Shown here: positions 1 through 8,289 of the stretch, one piece after another
Layout: every line of letters begins with the position of its first letter
How positions within the stretch are numbered: the stretch's first letter is position 1
NCBI RefSeq assembly: GCF_000217955.3
Contig: NZ_AFOY02000014.1
Coordinates: 80,005-144,004 of the forward strand
Source of the DNA: Pseudomonas fluorescens HK44
GTDB lineage: Bacteria; Pseudomonadota; Gammaproteobacteria; Pseudomonadales; Pseudomonadaceae
Reading direction: 5' to 3'
Length of the DNA stretch: 64,000 nucleotides
Made by a program: the position numbers and the translations under genes
The notes under the pieces: model-generated
The model's input: the letters and a program-made list of their open reading frames with translations, nothing else
The model's database searches: none
Told to the model about the DNA's origin: nothing

Positions 1-109
1 TTTTTGCCGTTAACTGACAAACGTCATTCCACGTTGCCTATTTAATGGAATGAACGCTTGTTATGGTTTAAAAACATGACGAACAATCGATGTGAGAGGG
101 GAGGCAAGG

Positions 110-157
110 ATGTCGCAACCGGCGCTAACGCTTCGACTCGGCGGGCTGTTGTGGTGA
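110..157 (+). other. short upstream ORF overlapping the alkA start
   Basis: A 15-codon frame (MSQPALTLRLGGLLW) begins at an ATG preceded by a strong purine-rich Shine-Dalgarno (GAGGGGAGGC). Its TGA overlaps the likely GTG start of alkA as GTGA (154-157). It does not resemble the AlkA N terminus. It may be a leader for translational coupling, or mark a sequencing or frameshift problem; the sequence alone cannot separate these. Confidence 0.35.
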
Positions 158-1017
158 GGCTGTTGCTTGACTATCAGCCGCCTTATGACTGGCCGGCGAT
201 GCTCGGCTTTTTGTCGGCGCGGGCGATTGCCGGGATGGAGTCGGTGGTCGATGGTGTGTACTCGCGCAGCATCAGCCTGAACGGTGTGCACGGCACGTTT
301 TCGATTACGCCAGCGGCTGATGATACGCTGGACGTGAGGCTGTGCTTCCCTGATGCGTCAGTCGTGCCCGAGATTGTGACGCGGTTGCGTCGGATGTTCG
401 ATCTGGACGCGGATCTGCCGCGTGTCCACCAGCAACTGGCAGTTGATCCGTTGATGGCAAGGTTGATTGCCGAGCGTCCCGGTCTACGAGTACCGGGGGC
501 GTGGGACGGGTTGGAACTGGCGATTCGTGCGGTATTGGGCCAGCAGATTACGGTGAGTGCGGCGATTAAGCTGGCGGGGAAACTGGTGGCTCAGTATGGC
601 AAACCGTTGCCTTCTCCATTATCTGGATTGACTCATGTGTTCCCTGAAGCGGCGGTGTTGGCGGCAGCGGATCTGGCAACGTTGGGAATGCCGAAAAGCC
701 GTGGGCGGACGCTGTCTGGTGTCGCGCAGGCATTGCTTGACGATCCCTTGTTGTTTGATCCGGGTCGCGACGACGGCGTTGCGCGATTGCTGGCATTGTG
801 GGGGATTGGCGACTGGACGGCGCAGTACATCGCGTTGCGACAGATGCGCGAGATGGATGCGTTTCCGTCAGGGGATGTGGGATTGATCAACGCCCTGGCG
901 GCGCTGGAAGGCGGGCCGGTGACACCGCGAGAATTGTTGGCCCGTGCCGAGGCTTGGCGACCGTGTCGGGCGTATGCGGCGCAGGTGCTGTGGACGTCGT
1001 TGGTTCGGGCTGACTGA
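154..1017 (+). CDS. alkA: DNA-3-methyladenine glycosylase II (AlkA family)
   Basis: Base-excision repair glycosylase that removes alkylated purines from DNA. From the GTG at 154 the protein has 287 residues, close to E. coli AlkA (282). It opens with QPPYDWPAMLGFL, which matches the AlkA start (QPPYDW). A helix-hairpin-helix segment (LWGIGDWTAQYIALR) is followed by the Asp of SGDVGL, the position of the catalytic Asp in AlkA. In-frame starts at TTG 58 or ATG 76 would add an unmatched N-terminal extension without a clear ribosome site. Family assignment is firm. The start is an inference from alignment and from overlap with a short upstream ORF. No Ada domain is fused, and no ada gene is visible before the window edge. 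Confidence 0.9.
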   Translation: MRLLLDYQPPYDWPAMLGFLSARAIAGMESVVDGVYSRSISLNGVHGTFSITPAADDTLDVRLCFPDASVVPEIVTRLRRMFDLDADLPRVHQQLAVDPLMARLIAERPGLRVPGAWDGLELAIRAVLGQQITVSAAIKLAGKLVAQYGKPLPSPLSGLTHVFPEAAVLAAADLATLGMPKSRGRTLSGVAQALLDDPLLFDPGRDDGVARLLALWGIGDWTAQYIALRQMREMDAFPSGDVGLINALAALEGGPVTPRELLARAEAWRPCRAYAAQVLWTSLVRAD

Positions 1018-1051
1018 AATTGTTTCGATAGTTGCGCTGACTGTTTGCTCG

Positions 1052-1150
1052 TTATCGCGAGCAGGCTCGCTCCCACACTGGATTTGTTTCAGGCATACGT
1101 TTGCGCGTACACCGCGATTTCTTGTGGGAGCGAGCCTGCTCGCGAAGGCG
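1052..1150. repeat. REPIN, type A (inverted REP pair)
   Basis: Two copies in inverted orientation share the core GCGAGCAGGCTCGCTCCCAC (1052-1081 and 1121-1150), separated by a short spacer. They lie between the alkA and CoA-transferase 3' ends. This is the usual Pseudomonas dispersed REP doublet, spread by RAYT proteins. Confidence 0.85.
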
Positions 1151-1159
1151 GTCGAACAT

Positions 1160-2509
1160 TCACCACCACTGCGCCCGATGGGAACCCAATTCCCCGGCCG
1201 GGATCGCCCACTGCAACGGTGTGCCAGTGATCTTCAGCGGTACGTGCAACCGATGCGCCGGACCCCAGGAGGTCTGCTCAATCAACATTCCCTGATCGTT
1301 GTCGTCTTCGGCCCGCAACGCCTCATCTGTCCCCGGCCCCTGTTCAACCAGCAACTTTGCCGTGCGCGCCAGTGACAATCGTGCCGAGCCACTGCGTCCG
1401 CTACTCAATCGCTCAGCCAACAACTTGATCGCACTGGCCGCCATCAGATAACCCGTGGCGTGGTCCAGCGCCTGAACCGGCAACGGCGTGGGTTTGTCCG
1501 CCTGCTTCCATACCATCCCCGCCTCGGCGATGCCGCTGCTCATTTGCACCAGGCTGTCGAAGCCCCGGCGGTTTTGCCAGGGGCCGCTCCAGCCGTACGC
1601 ATTGAGGCAAACGTCGATCAGACCGGGGGAGAGCTTTTGCCGTTCGGCGGCGCCGTAGCCGAGGCGTTCGAGGGCATTGGCGCGATAACCGTGGAGCAGA
1701 ATGTCGGCGTCCTTGAGCAGGCTTTCAAATACCCCGCGATCGCTGCTGTTGTGCAGGTCCAGGCGGGCGCAGCGTTTGCCCAGGGTGACTTCCGGAATCA
1801 CTCCCGGTTCGTTCCACTGCGGTGGATCAATGCGCAGCACATCGGCACCCAACCCCGCGAGGAAACGGCTGGCCACGGGGCCGGCGAGGACACGGGTCAG
1901 GTCCAGCACCTTGATGCCCGCCAGCGGTTGCGCGACCGAACCTTGCCAGACTTTCGAGCGCTCGCTGCTGCCGGCGGAAAAATCAATCAGCGGCTCGGCG
2001 TTGACCGCCAACCCTTGAGGGTGGGACTGCCATTGTGGCCATGAGCGCATTTGCGCAGCGCAACCGCCGGCCTCGACTACCGCGTGTTCCAGATCTCTTT
2101 TGGCCCATTGAGCGACCTTGGCGGCCATCGCACTGCGATCAAAGCAGTGTCCCAGCACCTGCTCGGCGGCGCTGCGGTGATGGGGGGCATTGGTGTGCAG
2201 GCGAATCCAGCCATCGTTGGTTGCGTAGTCACCTGCGATGGAGTCCCACAAGGGGGGCACGCTCCAGCCCTGCGGGCGGATCGAGGTAGCGAACCAGAAG
2301 GAGGCAAGACGACGGTCGACTTCAAGGGCCGGTAAACGACCGGTCTGTTGCCGGAGCAATTCGCTGGCGGCCTGGCCGGCAGCCGCGATGCTGGCGCTGG
2401 CGAGGTCCGTTACGGCAAACGCCGAGGGCAGGGCGCCGTTCGAGGTAACGGTGATCGCGGTAGCGGGCAAGCCGAGCGCGGCTTGAATGGACGTCAGGAA
2501 ATCAGTCAT
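1160..2509 (-). CDS. family III CoA transferase (CaiB/BaiF)
   Basis: Transfers CoA between an acyl-CoA and a free carboxylic acid; the substrate is not predictable here. The ATG at 2509 gives 449 residues and follows GGAGGG. A longer in-frame start at 2539 adds 10 residues without a better ribosome site. The CaiB core is in the second half: IKVLDLTRVLAGPVASRFLAGLG (quoted in part: LDLTRVLAGP), then GADVLRIDPP and GFDSLVQMSSGIAE, whose Asp corresponds to the catalytic Asp of formyl-CoA transferase. The first ~190 residues look like a second, degenerate CaiB-like half. It stands alone, convergent to alkA, with REP doublets on both sides. Confidence 0.85.
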   Translation of the reverse strand: MTDFLTSIQAALGLPATAITVTSNGALPSAFAVTDLASASIAAAGQAASELLRQQTGRLPALEVDRRLASFWFATSIRPQGWSVPPLWDSIAGDYATNDGWIRLHTNAPHHRSAAEQVLGHCFDRSAMAAKVAQWAKRDLEHAVVEAGGCAAQMRSWPQWQSHPQGLAVNAEPLIDFSAGSSERSKVWQGSVAQPLAGIKVLDLTRVLAGPVASRFLAGLGADVLRIDPPQWNEPGVIPEVTLGKRCARLDLHNSSDRGVFESLLKDADILLHGYRANALERLGYGAAERQKLSPGLIDVCLNAYGWSGPWQNRRGFDSLVQMSSGIAEAGMVWKQADKPTPLPVQALDHATGYLMAASAIKLLAERLSSGRSGSARLSLARTAKLLVEQGPGTDEALRAEDDNDQGMLIEQTSWGPAHRLHVPLKITGTPLQWAIPAGELGSHRAQWW

Positions 2510-2573
2510 CGAAGGCCCTCCGGAAGAGAGCACGAGCATAGTTCAAAAAACTGTCAGCCCGGATGAAATCCCC

Positions 2574-2668
2574 GTGTGGGAGCGAGCCTGCTCGCGATGA
2601 CGGTAGTACATTCAATATCAATGTCGACTGACCCATCGCTATCGCGAGCAGGCTCGCTCCCACAAGGG
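2574..2668. repeat. REPIN, type A
   Basis: An inverted pair of the same REP core as at 1052-1150 (2574-2603 and 2639-2668). It lies between the CoA-transferase start and the heme oxygenase stop. No gene is visible in this 170-bp gap. Confidence 0.85.
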
Positions 2669-2679
2669 ATGGTGTTCCG

Positions 2680-3288
2680 TCAGGCCAGTTCGGGAGATCT
2701 GGCGTAAGCCTGTTCCAGCAGCACGGTGAAGCGGTTGAAGGCGTCGATGGCGCCTTTCTCGATTGCGGCTTCTTCTTCGGCACTGAACTCAAGACCGTCG
2801 AGGGTTTTGACGAAGCGTTTCCAGCCTTCGGCGCGACCACCGGCTGGCTCTGCCAGGTGACGGGCACCGAAGGTTTCGCTCAGGCCCAGGCCCACGGCGC
2901 GCTTGATCAGGAACGCAGCACCGAGTTTCGACCCTTCGGAGACAAAGATCCAGCCCAGGGCCTCGGCCTTGCTCGGGCTGTTCACGGCGCCTGCCACTGG
3001 GGCGGGGACGTCGGTTTCCAGGTCGGCGAGGTCAGCCCTGGCGGCGTCGGCGCGGCAACGCTGCGGCAGGTCCGGGACGATGACGATCAGTTCGGCATCG
3101 TTGTACAGCGACACCAGTTCCGACTGGAACAGGTACTGGGCAACCACGAAGCGGGCGAAGGCGGCTTGGGTTTCGAACGGTGCGTGAGCTTTCACCAGGG
3201 CGTCGAGTTTGCTGTGCGGCAAGTGGGTGATCTGGTTCAAGCGTTGCGAGCGCAGGCTCGGGCGTTCAGAGGTTTGGGCAGCGGTCAT
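2680..3288 (-). CDS. hemO: heme oxygenase, biliverdin-producing (HemO/PigA type)
   Basis: Cytoplasmic heme oxygenase that opens heme to biliverdin, CO and Fe2+, allowing use of heme iron. 202 residues, close to P. aeruginosa HemO (198), with the shared LRSQRLN, FARFVVAQYLFQ, ALGWIFVSEGSKLGAAFL and FGARHLAEPAGGRAEGWK stretches. The His in HLPHSKLDALV is at the place of the proximal heme ligand. ATG 3288 has AAGGA six bases upstream. It is the last gene of the minus-strand heme cassette, 111 bp after the receptor stop. I see no Fur box of its own, so co-transcription with the receptor is likely. Confidence 0.93.
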   Translation of the reverse strand: MTAAQTSERPSLRSQRLNQITHLPHSKLDALVKAHAPFETQAAFARFVVAQYLFQSELVSLYNDAELIVIVPDLPQRCRADAARADLADLETDVPAPVAGAVNSPSKAEALGWIFVSEGSKLGAAFLIKRAVGLGLSETFGARHLAEPAGGRAEGWKRFVKTLDGLEFSAEEEAAIEKGAIDAFNRFTVLLEQAYARSPELA

Positions 3289-3399
3289 GAAGAAGTCCTT
3301 GAGAATGAAAGGCGCGTTGTCACCAGACGAACCAGACGAGGCGGCAGCGTAAAAGTCCTCGGTGCGCTTCTATCCAAAAACGCAGCAAGGCTCGATGAA

Positions 3400-5982
3400 T
3401 CAGATATCCCAGATCAGGTTGATCGCGAAGTTGCGGCCCGGCTCGGTGAGGCGATCAAGGTTGGCCGGGCTGAGCACGGCGGCTTCGCCGACACTGTCGT
3501 AACCGCGCACGTTGTCCCACTGCCAGTATTTCTTGTCGGCCAGGTTGTACACGCCAGCGCTGACGGTGACGTCGTCGCTCACTTTGTAGAAACCGCTCAT
3601 GTCGACGACGCCATAGCCCGGTGTCTTGAACTGGCTGCTGACGCCGTCCGGCGATTTGAAGCTGCTGCTGTCGACAAGGTTTTTCTTCTGCACCAGGGTC
3701 CAGCTGAGCAAGGCACCGTAGTTGTCCTGGTCGTAACCCAGGCCGAACACGCCGGTCAGCGGGTTGACCGCGTTGAGCGGCTCGCCGGTGTCGTTGTTGC
3801 GACCGTGGGCATAAGCCACCGAGCCCCGGGTGTAGAGACCTTGCGGCGCGCCAAAGGTGTCGAGGTTCAGGCGGCCTTTGAGTTCGACGCCCTTGATGGT
3901 CGCGTGCTTGATGTTGTTGCTCTGGAACGTCAGCTCGTTATAGCCCGGGGTGACGGCGTCTTCGTTGATGAAGTCGCGATATTTGTTATAGAACACCGCC
4001 ACATCGAAGTGGCCGGACTCGAAGTTGCCACGCAGGCCGGTCTCGTAGCTCTGGCTTTTTTCCGGCCCCAGATTCGGGTTCGGTTTCACGCGGTAGCCGG
4101 TGGTGGTGTTTTCGAAACGGCCGTACAGCGCCTTGGCGGTCGGGGTACGGAAACCTTCGGCGTACTGACCGTACCCGGTGTAGTGGTCGGTCAGGGCGTA
4201 GGTCAGGCCGAACTTGGGCGATACGCGATGCCAGGTCTTGTTCTCGTCGCTGACCGTGCCTTTGCCGTCGGCGGCCACAGTGTTGAGGAACTCCTGGGTG
4301 ATGTGCGGCTTGAGCTGGGTGTAGTCGTAGCGCAGGCCCGGCAGGAAGGTCCATTTGTCCCAACTGATCTGATCCTGGGCGAACAGGCTGTAGGTGTTGA
4401 TGGTCGGGTCCGGGAAGTCGCTGGATTTTTTCAGTACGTCGGTGGGGCTGATGGCGCCGATTTGTCGGCAACTGCCGAACACCGTCAGGCACGTTCCGCT
4501 GCCGCTGCGCGAACCGGTGACTTTCTCTTGCTTGATGGTGGTGCCGTACGTCAGCAGGTGGCCGGTTTCACCGAGGCTGAAGGCCTTGTCCAGCTGTGCG
4601 TCGAATACCCACTGCCGCTCTTCATAGAGCGTATCGCGTGAGCGCATCACATTGCGGCCTGGAGAGCGGGCACTGAGTGGAACGTAGTAGTTTTCCAGGG
4701 TGCTCTGATCGGTCTTGGCGATCTGGTAGTTCAGGCTCCACTTGAGGTGATCGACCAGCAAGGAGTCGAGGGCGAAGCTGTTTTCCAGGCCGAAGCGTTC
4801 GCGGGTGATGGTGTCGTTACCGGTGCGCGAGCGGTACATGCCCATTGGCTGGCCATTGTTGAACGGGCCACCGACGGCACTTCGCTGGTCGGTGTCGCGG
4901 TCGTCCTTGTACTTCTCGTAGGTCAGGCCCAGGCGCGCGTCATCGGCGTAATTCCAGCCGGCTTTGGCCAACAGGTTGGTGGTGCGTACGTCCTCAGGGT
5001 TGGCGGCGGTGCGATTCAGTCCCGTGCCGTTGTGGCTGCCGAAGGATTCGGTTTCATGACCGTCGCGCTGGCTGAAATGCAGCAAGCCGTCGAACTGCTC
5101 GGCGCGCCCTGCGACGGTGGCGGATTTCAGCCAGCTGTCGTCGGCAGAGTTGTAGCCGGTTTTCAGGCGGGCGCCGACGTCTTTGCCGGGCTTGATGATG
5201 TCGTCCGGGTCGAGGGTGAAGTAGCTGACCGCACCGCCGATGGCGTTGCTGCCGTAGAGCACCGACGCCGGGCCGCGGAGGATTTCCACGCGTTTGATGA
5301 TTTCCGGGTCGACATAGTTGCGCTGGGTCTTGGCGTACGGACCGTTGAAGAAACCGTTGGGCACTTCGACGCCATCGACCTGCGTCAGGATCCGGTTACC
5401 GTCGATACCGCGAATGTTGTACCCGCTGATGCCACCACGGGTGCCGGTGCCGCCGACCGAAACACCCGGTTCGTAGCGCACCAGTTCCTTGATGGTGTTG
5501 ACGTTGTTGCGGTCCAGCTCTTCACGAGTGTGCACGGTGACGGTGCTCGGCACACTGTCGACGCTCTGCTCCTGACGGGTGGCGCTGATGGTCATTTGTT
5601 GCAGGGAGAGGGGCCCGCCGGCACTGCGTTTTTCCAGCACGATGTTGTGATTGCCCAGTTTGCGATAGTTCAGGTTGGTCCCCACCAACAGGCGATCGAG
5701 GGCTTTTTCCGGGGGCAGCGAGCCGTGTACGCCCGGCGAGGCGACGCCTTCAGCCAGTTCGGCCGGCAAGCCGACCTGCCAGCCGGTTACGGCGGTAAAG
5801 GCATTTAGTGCCGACACCAGTGGCTGCTGGGCAATCGCGAACGAGTAGTCGCCCATGTTACGACTCGGTTGTTCGGCGGTGGCGGCCATGACCTGTGCAG
5901 TGCCGGCCAACAGAATGGCGGCAGTCAGCAGGGACAGCACGCAGGAAGGTGAAGAGGACCGGCGGGTAAGGCGAGAGGACAT
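3400..5982 (-). CDS. TonB-dependent heme/hemoprotein receptor with signalling domain
   Basis: Outer-membrane receptor of the HxuA/HasR kind that imports heme and signals through a FecR/ECF pair. From ATG 5982 (GGAG 11 bases upstream) it has 860 residues. The order is signal peptide (LSLLTAAILLAGTAQVMA), STN signalling domain (about residues 40-115, FAIAQQPLVSALNAFTAVTG), plug (about 130-260) and 22-strand barrel ending in aromatic-rich NLIWDI. The hemoglobin-receptor boxes FRTP (usual FRAP) and NPNL are present, but no His lies between them, unlike many heme receptors. Downstream hemO and the upstream FecR and sigma genes support heme as the ligand. Which source (free heme, hemophore or hemoglobin) is unknown; no hemophore gene is adjacent. 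Confidence 0.9.
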   Translation of the reverse strand: MSSRLTRRSSSPSCVLSLLTAAILLAGTAQVMAATAEQPSRNMGDYSFAIAQQPLVSALNAFTAVTGWQVGLPAELAEGVASPGVHGSLPPEKALDRLLVGTNLNYRKLGNHNIVLEKRSAGGPLSLQQMTISATRQEQSVDSVPSTVTVHTREELDRNNVNTIKELVRYEPGVSVGGTGTRGGISGYNIRGIDGNRILTQVDGVEVPNGFFNGPYAKTQRNYVDPEIIKRVEILRGPASVLYGSNAIGGAVSYFTLDPDDIIKPGKDVGARLKTGYNSADDSWLKSATVAGRAEQFDGLLHFSQRDGHETESFGSHNGTGLNRTAANPEDVRTTNLLAKAGWNYADDARLGLTYEKYKDDRDTDQRSAVGGPFNNGQPMGMYRSRTGNDTITRERFGLENSFALDSLLVDHLKWSLNYQIAKTDQSTLENYYVPLSARSPGRNVMRSRDTLYEERQWVFDAQLDKAFSLGETGHLLTYGTTIKQEKVTGSRSGSGTCLTVFGSCRQIGAISPTDVLKKSSDFPDPTINTYSLFAQDQISWDKWTFLPGLRYDYTQLKPHITQEFLNTVAADGKGTVSDENKTWHRVSPKFGLTYALTDHYTGYGQYAEGFRTPTAKALYGRFENTTTGYRVKPNPNLGPEKSQSYETGLRGNFESGHFDVAVFYNKYRDFINEDAVTPGYNELTFQSNNIKHATIKGVELKGRLNLDTFGAPQGLYTRGSVAYAHGRNNDTGEPLNAVNPLTGVFGLGYDQDNYGALLSWTLVQKKNLVDSSSFKSPDGVSSQFKTPGYGVVDMSGFYKVSDDVTVSAGVYNLADKKYWQWDNVRGYDSVGEAAVLSPANLDRLTEPGRNFAINLIWDI

Positions 5983-6085
5983 CGATAGCGCTCCGTGTCG
6001 CACGAATCTTATAGGTGCAGATTTGCATCAGAGATGCGAATCAATTGCATTAGCTATAACGAGACGAGCGATGAAACGTTATCGA

Positions 6086-6104
6086 GTAAAAATAATTCTC
6101 ATTT
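6086..6104 (-). promoter_or_regulatory. candidate second Fur box before the heme receptor
   Basis: On the minus strand the sequence reads TGAGAAT-T-ATTTTTA, about 11 of 14 matches to the 7-1-7 Fur consensus TGATAAT-N-ATTATCA. It overlaps the stop of the FecR gene and lies about 100 bp upstream of the receptor start. It suggests a separate iron-controlled receptor promoter. Confidence 0.45.
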
Positions 6105-7074
6105 AGTTCAGGATCATCAGCGCCGGAAATTCCTCGAGCCTGGCCGAGGTGATGTGGGCCAGCGAGCGAACCACGTCCAGCGGTTGGTCGAGACGGTAAT
6201 TACCGGTCACTGCGACGTTGGCCAACTGTTCATTGGTGTTGATGATCCAGCCCGGGTAGTAGCGACGAAGTTCCGCCAGCACCTGGCTCAATGGGCAGTT
6301 TTCGAACACCAGTCGGCCCTGCACCCAGGCCAGATCGGTCGCCGGGTCGAGTCTGGCCGGTTGATCGAAACCATTGGGGCCGATACGAATGCTTTCGCCC
6401 GCGCTCAAGCGCACGCGGGCGTTGCTGTGGGTGGTGCGCAAGTCGACGTCGCCGCGTTGCACGCGAACCTGCGCGATGCCGTCCAGGTAACGCACGGCAA
6501 AAGTAGTGTCCTGCACGCTGGCCGTGACCGGACCGGCGTCGATTTCCAGCGGCAAGCCGCGATTGGCCGCGACCTCGAAATAGGCCTCGCCCTGATACAG
6601 GCGGGCGATGCGTTGCTGGTCGTTGATGGTGCTGGAAAACGCCGAATCGGTGTTCAGCAGAACCTTTGAACCGTCCTTCAGTTGCAGGCGCTGACGCTCG
6701 CCAACCGCGGTCAGATGATCCGCCTGAATCCGCATCGGCAGGTTGCTGAAACTGAACAGCCCGAGGATCAACACCGCCGCCATGGCCAGTGGTTTCCAGT
6801 GTGGGCGCAGTCGACCAGCTTTTGCGACCTTGCGTTTGGTCGTGCTCAAACCCAGCGCGGCTTGCGCGACCTGCGGCCCGTTCCAGATCGCCTGAGCCTT
6901 GGCGAATGCCTCAGCGTTCTGCGGGGCGGCGGCGAGCCAATGGTGGAATTCGCGGGTTCGTTGTTCGCTCGGACTGTCCAGCATGATCAGCCAGTCCAGC
7001 GTCTGATCCATGGCGCTGCTGCTGACTGAATCCCGCGCCGGGGTTGGCGGGTGGGAAGGTGGGCTGTCCGTCAC
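6103..7074 (-). CDS. FecR-family transmembrane sigma regulator
   Basis: Inner-membrane protein that passes the receptor's signal to its ECF sigma factor. GTG 7074 (GAGGA six bases upstream) gives 323 residues. The N-terminal FecR domain has MDQTLDWLIMLDSP and REFHHWLAAAPQNAEAFAKA. One membrane segment follows (LAMAAVLILGLFSF), then the periplasmic FecR domain (GSKVLLNTDSAF, YQGEAYFEVA) and a C-terminal secretin/TonB-like region that would meet the receptor STN domain. An in-frame extension up to 7224 would overlap the sigma gene, but it is Arg-rich and unlike FecR. Partner of the adjacent sigma factor and heme receptor (HxuR-like). Confidence 0.88.
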   Translation of the reverse strand: MTDSPPSHPPTPARDSVSSSAMDQTLDWLIMLDSPSEQRTREFHHWLAAAPQNAEAFAKAQAIWNGPQVAQAALGLSTTKRKVAKAGRLRPHWKPLAMAAVLILGLFSFSNLPMRIQADHLTAVGERQRLQLKDGSKVLLNTDSAFSSTINDQQRIARLYQGEAYFEVAANRGLPLEIDAGPVTASVQDTTFAVRYLDGIAQVRVQRGDVDLRTTHSNARVRLSAGESIRIGPNGFDQPARLDPATDLAWVQGRLVFENCPLSQVLAELRRYYPGWIINTNEQLANVAVTGNYRLDQPLDVVRSLAHITSARLEEFPALMILN

Positions 7075-7192
7075 GGGTGTTCCTCGGCCGCGTCTGCGCG
7101 CGGCTGATTTTTGATAGGGAGCGTGCAAACGTCGGCTAAGGGTAGCAAAGCCTGAGTCATGACGCCGTTGTGCGAAATAATGGCTGGCAGAC

Positions 7193-7711
7193 TCAGTGCT
7201 CGTTGAGGCGATCAGCGACACCAACGCAGATCGCCATGATCAGCTTCAGGTCTTTTTGCACGGTGCTCAAGGACACGCTGAGCTGTTCGGCGATTTCCAG
7301 ATAGCTGTGCCCGTGCAGGCGGCTGAGGATGAAGACTTGCTGTTGGCGCGGGGTAAGTTGGCTGAGGCTGATGTTCAAGCGTTCGAGCAACTGTTCGGCG
7401 TGGGCGGCGTCCTCGGCACTGCTGAGCGGCGCGGCGATGCTTTGCATGACGTCCAGCGGAACGCCTTCGAGCATCGTTCGGGACTGAATGCGCCGTGCGC
7501 GCAGATGGTCCAGCGCCAGGTTGCGGGCGGTTTGAAACACGAAAGGTTCGAGGTGGTCGATGGCCCGTTCACTTAACGCGCGGGCCACTCGCAGGTAGGT
7601 TTCCTGCAAGAGGTCCTCGGCGGTGCTGTGGTTGTTGACCATCCGCTCCAGGGTCCGCAGCAGCGAGACCCGCTGCGCGAGGAAGACATGGTTGAAGCGC
7701 GATTGACTCAC
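7193..7711 (-). CDS. ECF sigma-70 factor of the heme signalling system (FecI type)
   Basis: RNA polymerase sigma factor, 172 residues. Region 2 (AEDLLQETYLRVARAL, FQTARNLALDHLR) and region 4 (LTPRQQQVFILSRLHGHSYLEIAEQLSVSLSTVQKDL) are both intact. The start is GTG 7711 with AGGTCC upstream. It belongs to the iron-starvation (FecI-like) group, is first in the sigma-FecR-receptor-hemO row, and lies under a strong Fur box. By analogy with P. aeruginosa HxuI it should transcribe the receptor gene when heme is bound. Confidence 0.9.
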   Translation of the reverse strand: MSQSRFNHVFLAQRVSLLRTLERMVNNHSTAEDLLQETYLRVARALSERAIDHLEPFVFQTARNLALDHLRARRIQSRTMLEGVPLDVMQSIAAPLSSAEDAAHAEQLLERLNISLSQLTPRQQQVFILSRLHGHSYLEIAEQLSVSLSTVQKDLKLIMAICVGVADRLNEH

Positions 7712-7736
7712 AGTAGGACCTGATCCATTTCAAGCA

Positions 7737-7755
7737 AATGATAATGCTTATCATC
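7737..7755 (-). promoter_or_regulatory. Fur box upstream of the ECF sigma gene
   Basis: Contains TGATAAT-G-CTTATCA, 13 of 14 matches to the 7-1-7 Fur consensus. It is centred about 35 bp upstream of the sigma GTG, where Fe-Fur would block the promoter. mgsA ends on the other side. Confidence 0.8.
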
Positions 7756-7786
7756 TACGCGAAAGGTCAAGCGCTACCGGTGAGAA

Positions 7787-8251
7787 TTATTGGCGGCCTT
7801 GCAGGTACGCCGGGTAATCGGGGATCCGGTACGCGTGCGGCTGATCCATCAGCGGGCTGCTGAGCAGGTAGTCGGCGCTGCATTCATTACACGCGACCGG
7901 AATGTTCCAGACCGCCGCGACCCGTAGCAACGCCTTGATGTCCGGATCGTGAGGTTGCGGCTCGAACGGGTCCCAGAAGAACACCAGCATGTCGACCCGC
8001 TGCTCGGCGATTCGCGCGCCGAGCTGTTGATCGCCGCCCAGCGGGCCGCTGATCATGCTTTCAACGGGCAGACCCAGGCGTTTGCTCAACAGCATCCCGG
8101 TGGTGCCGGTGGCCACAAGCTCGTGTTGGGCGAGCTTGTCCTTCTGCCGCTCGGCCCAGTCCAGCAAGAACACTTTGCAGTGGTCATGGGCAACCAGGGC
8201 GATGCGTTTGTGCGCCGCCATGGTTTTTTGGGTAAAGCTGATACCGATCAT
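7787..8251 (-). CDS. mgsA: methylglyoxal synthase
   Basis: Converts dihydroxyacetone phosphate to methylglyoxal and phosphate in the cytoplasm. 154 residues from ATG 8251 (E. coli enzyme 152), with the family blocks KRIALVAHDHCK, ATGTTGMLLSKR, SGPLGGDQQLGARIAE, VDMLVFFWDPFEPQPHDPDIKALLR (given as blocks: FFWDPFEPQPHDPD, IKALLR) and VWNIPVACN. The Asp and His of the active site lie in GGDQQ and PHDPD. It starts 38 bp after gap on the same strand, so the two are probably co-transcribed. An in-frame upstream extension overlaps gap and is not family-like. Confidence 0.95.
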   Translation of the reverse strand: MIGISFTQKTMAAHKRIALVAHDHCKVFLLDWAERQKDKLAQHELVATGTTGMLLSKRLGLPVESMISGPLGGDQQLGARIAEQRVDMLVFFWDPFEPQPHDPDIKALLRVAAVWNIPVACNECSADYLLSSPLMDQPHAYRIPDYPAYLQGRQ

Positions 8252-8289
8252 CGGCGACTGCTCCGACGTTAATGTAGGGGCAATCGGCC

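Noticed and set aside
1..57. Ada-AlkA fusion continuing from before the window
   Set aside because: The alkA frame has a stop at 43-45, so no upstream domain can be fused.
1052..1150. Inverted repeats as simple rho-independent terminators
   Set aside because: The arms are separated by about 40 bases, lack T-tracts and recur elsewhere with the same core, so they are REPINs.
2857..4641. Long plus-strand open frame over hemO and the heme receptor
   Set aside because: Covers two well-supported minus-strand genes; no ribosome site or domain.
7075..7224. N-terminal extension of the FecR-type regulator overlapping the sigma gene
   Set aside because: The extension is Arg-rich and unlike FecR, while GTG 7074 has a good GAGGA site directly before the conserved domain.
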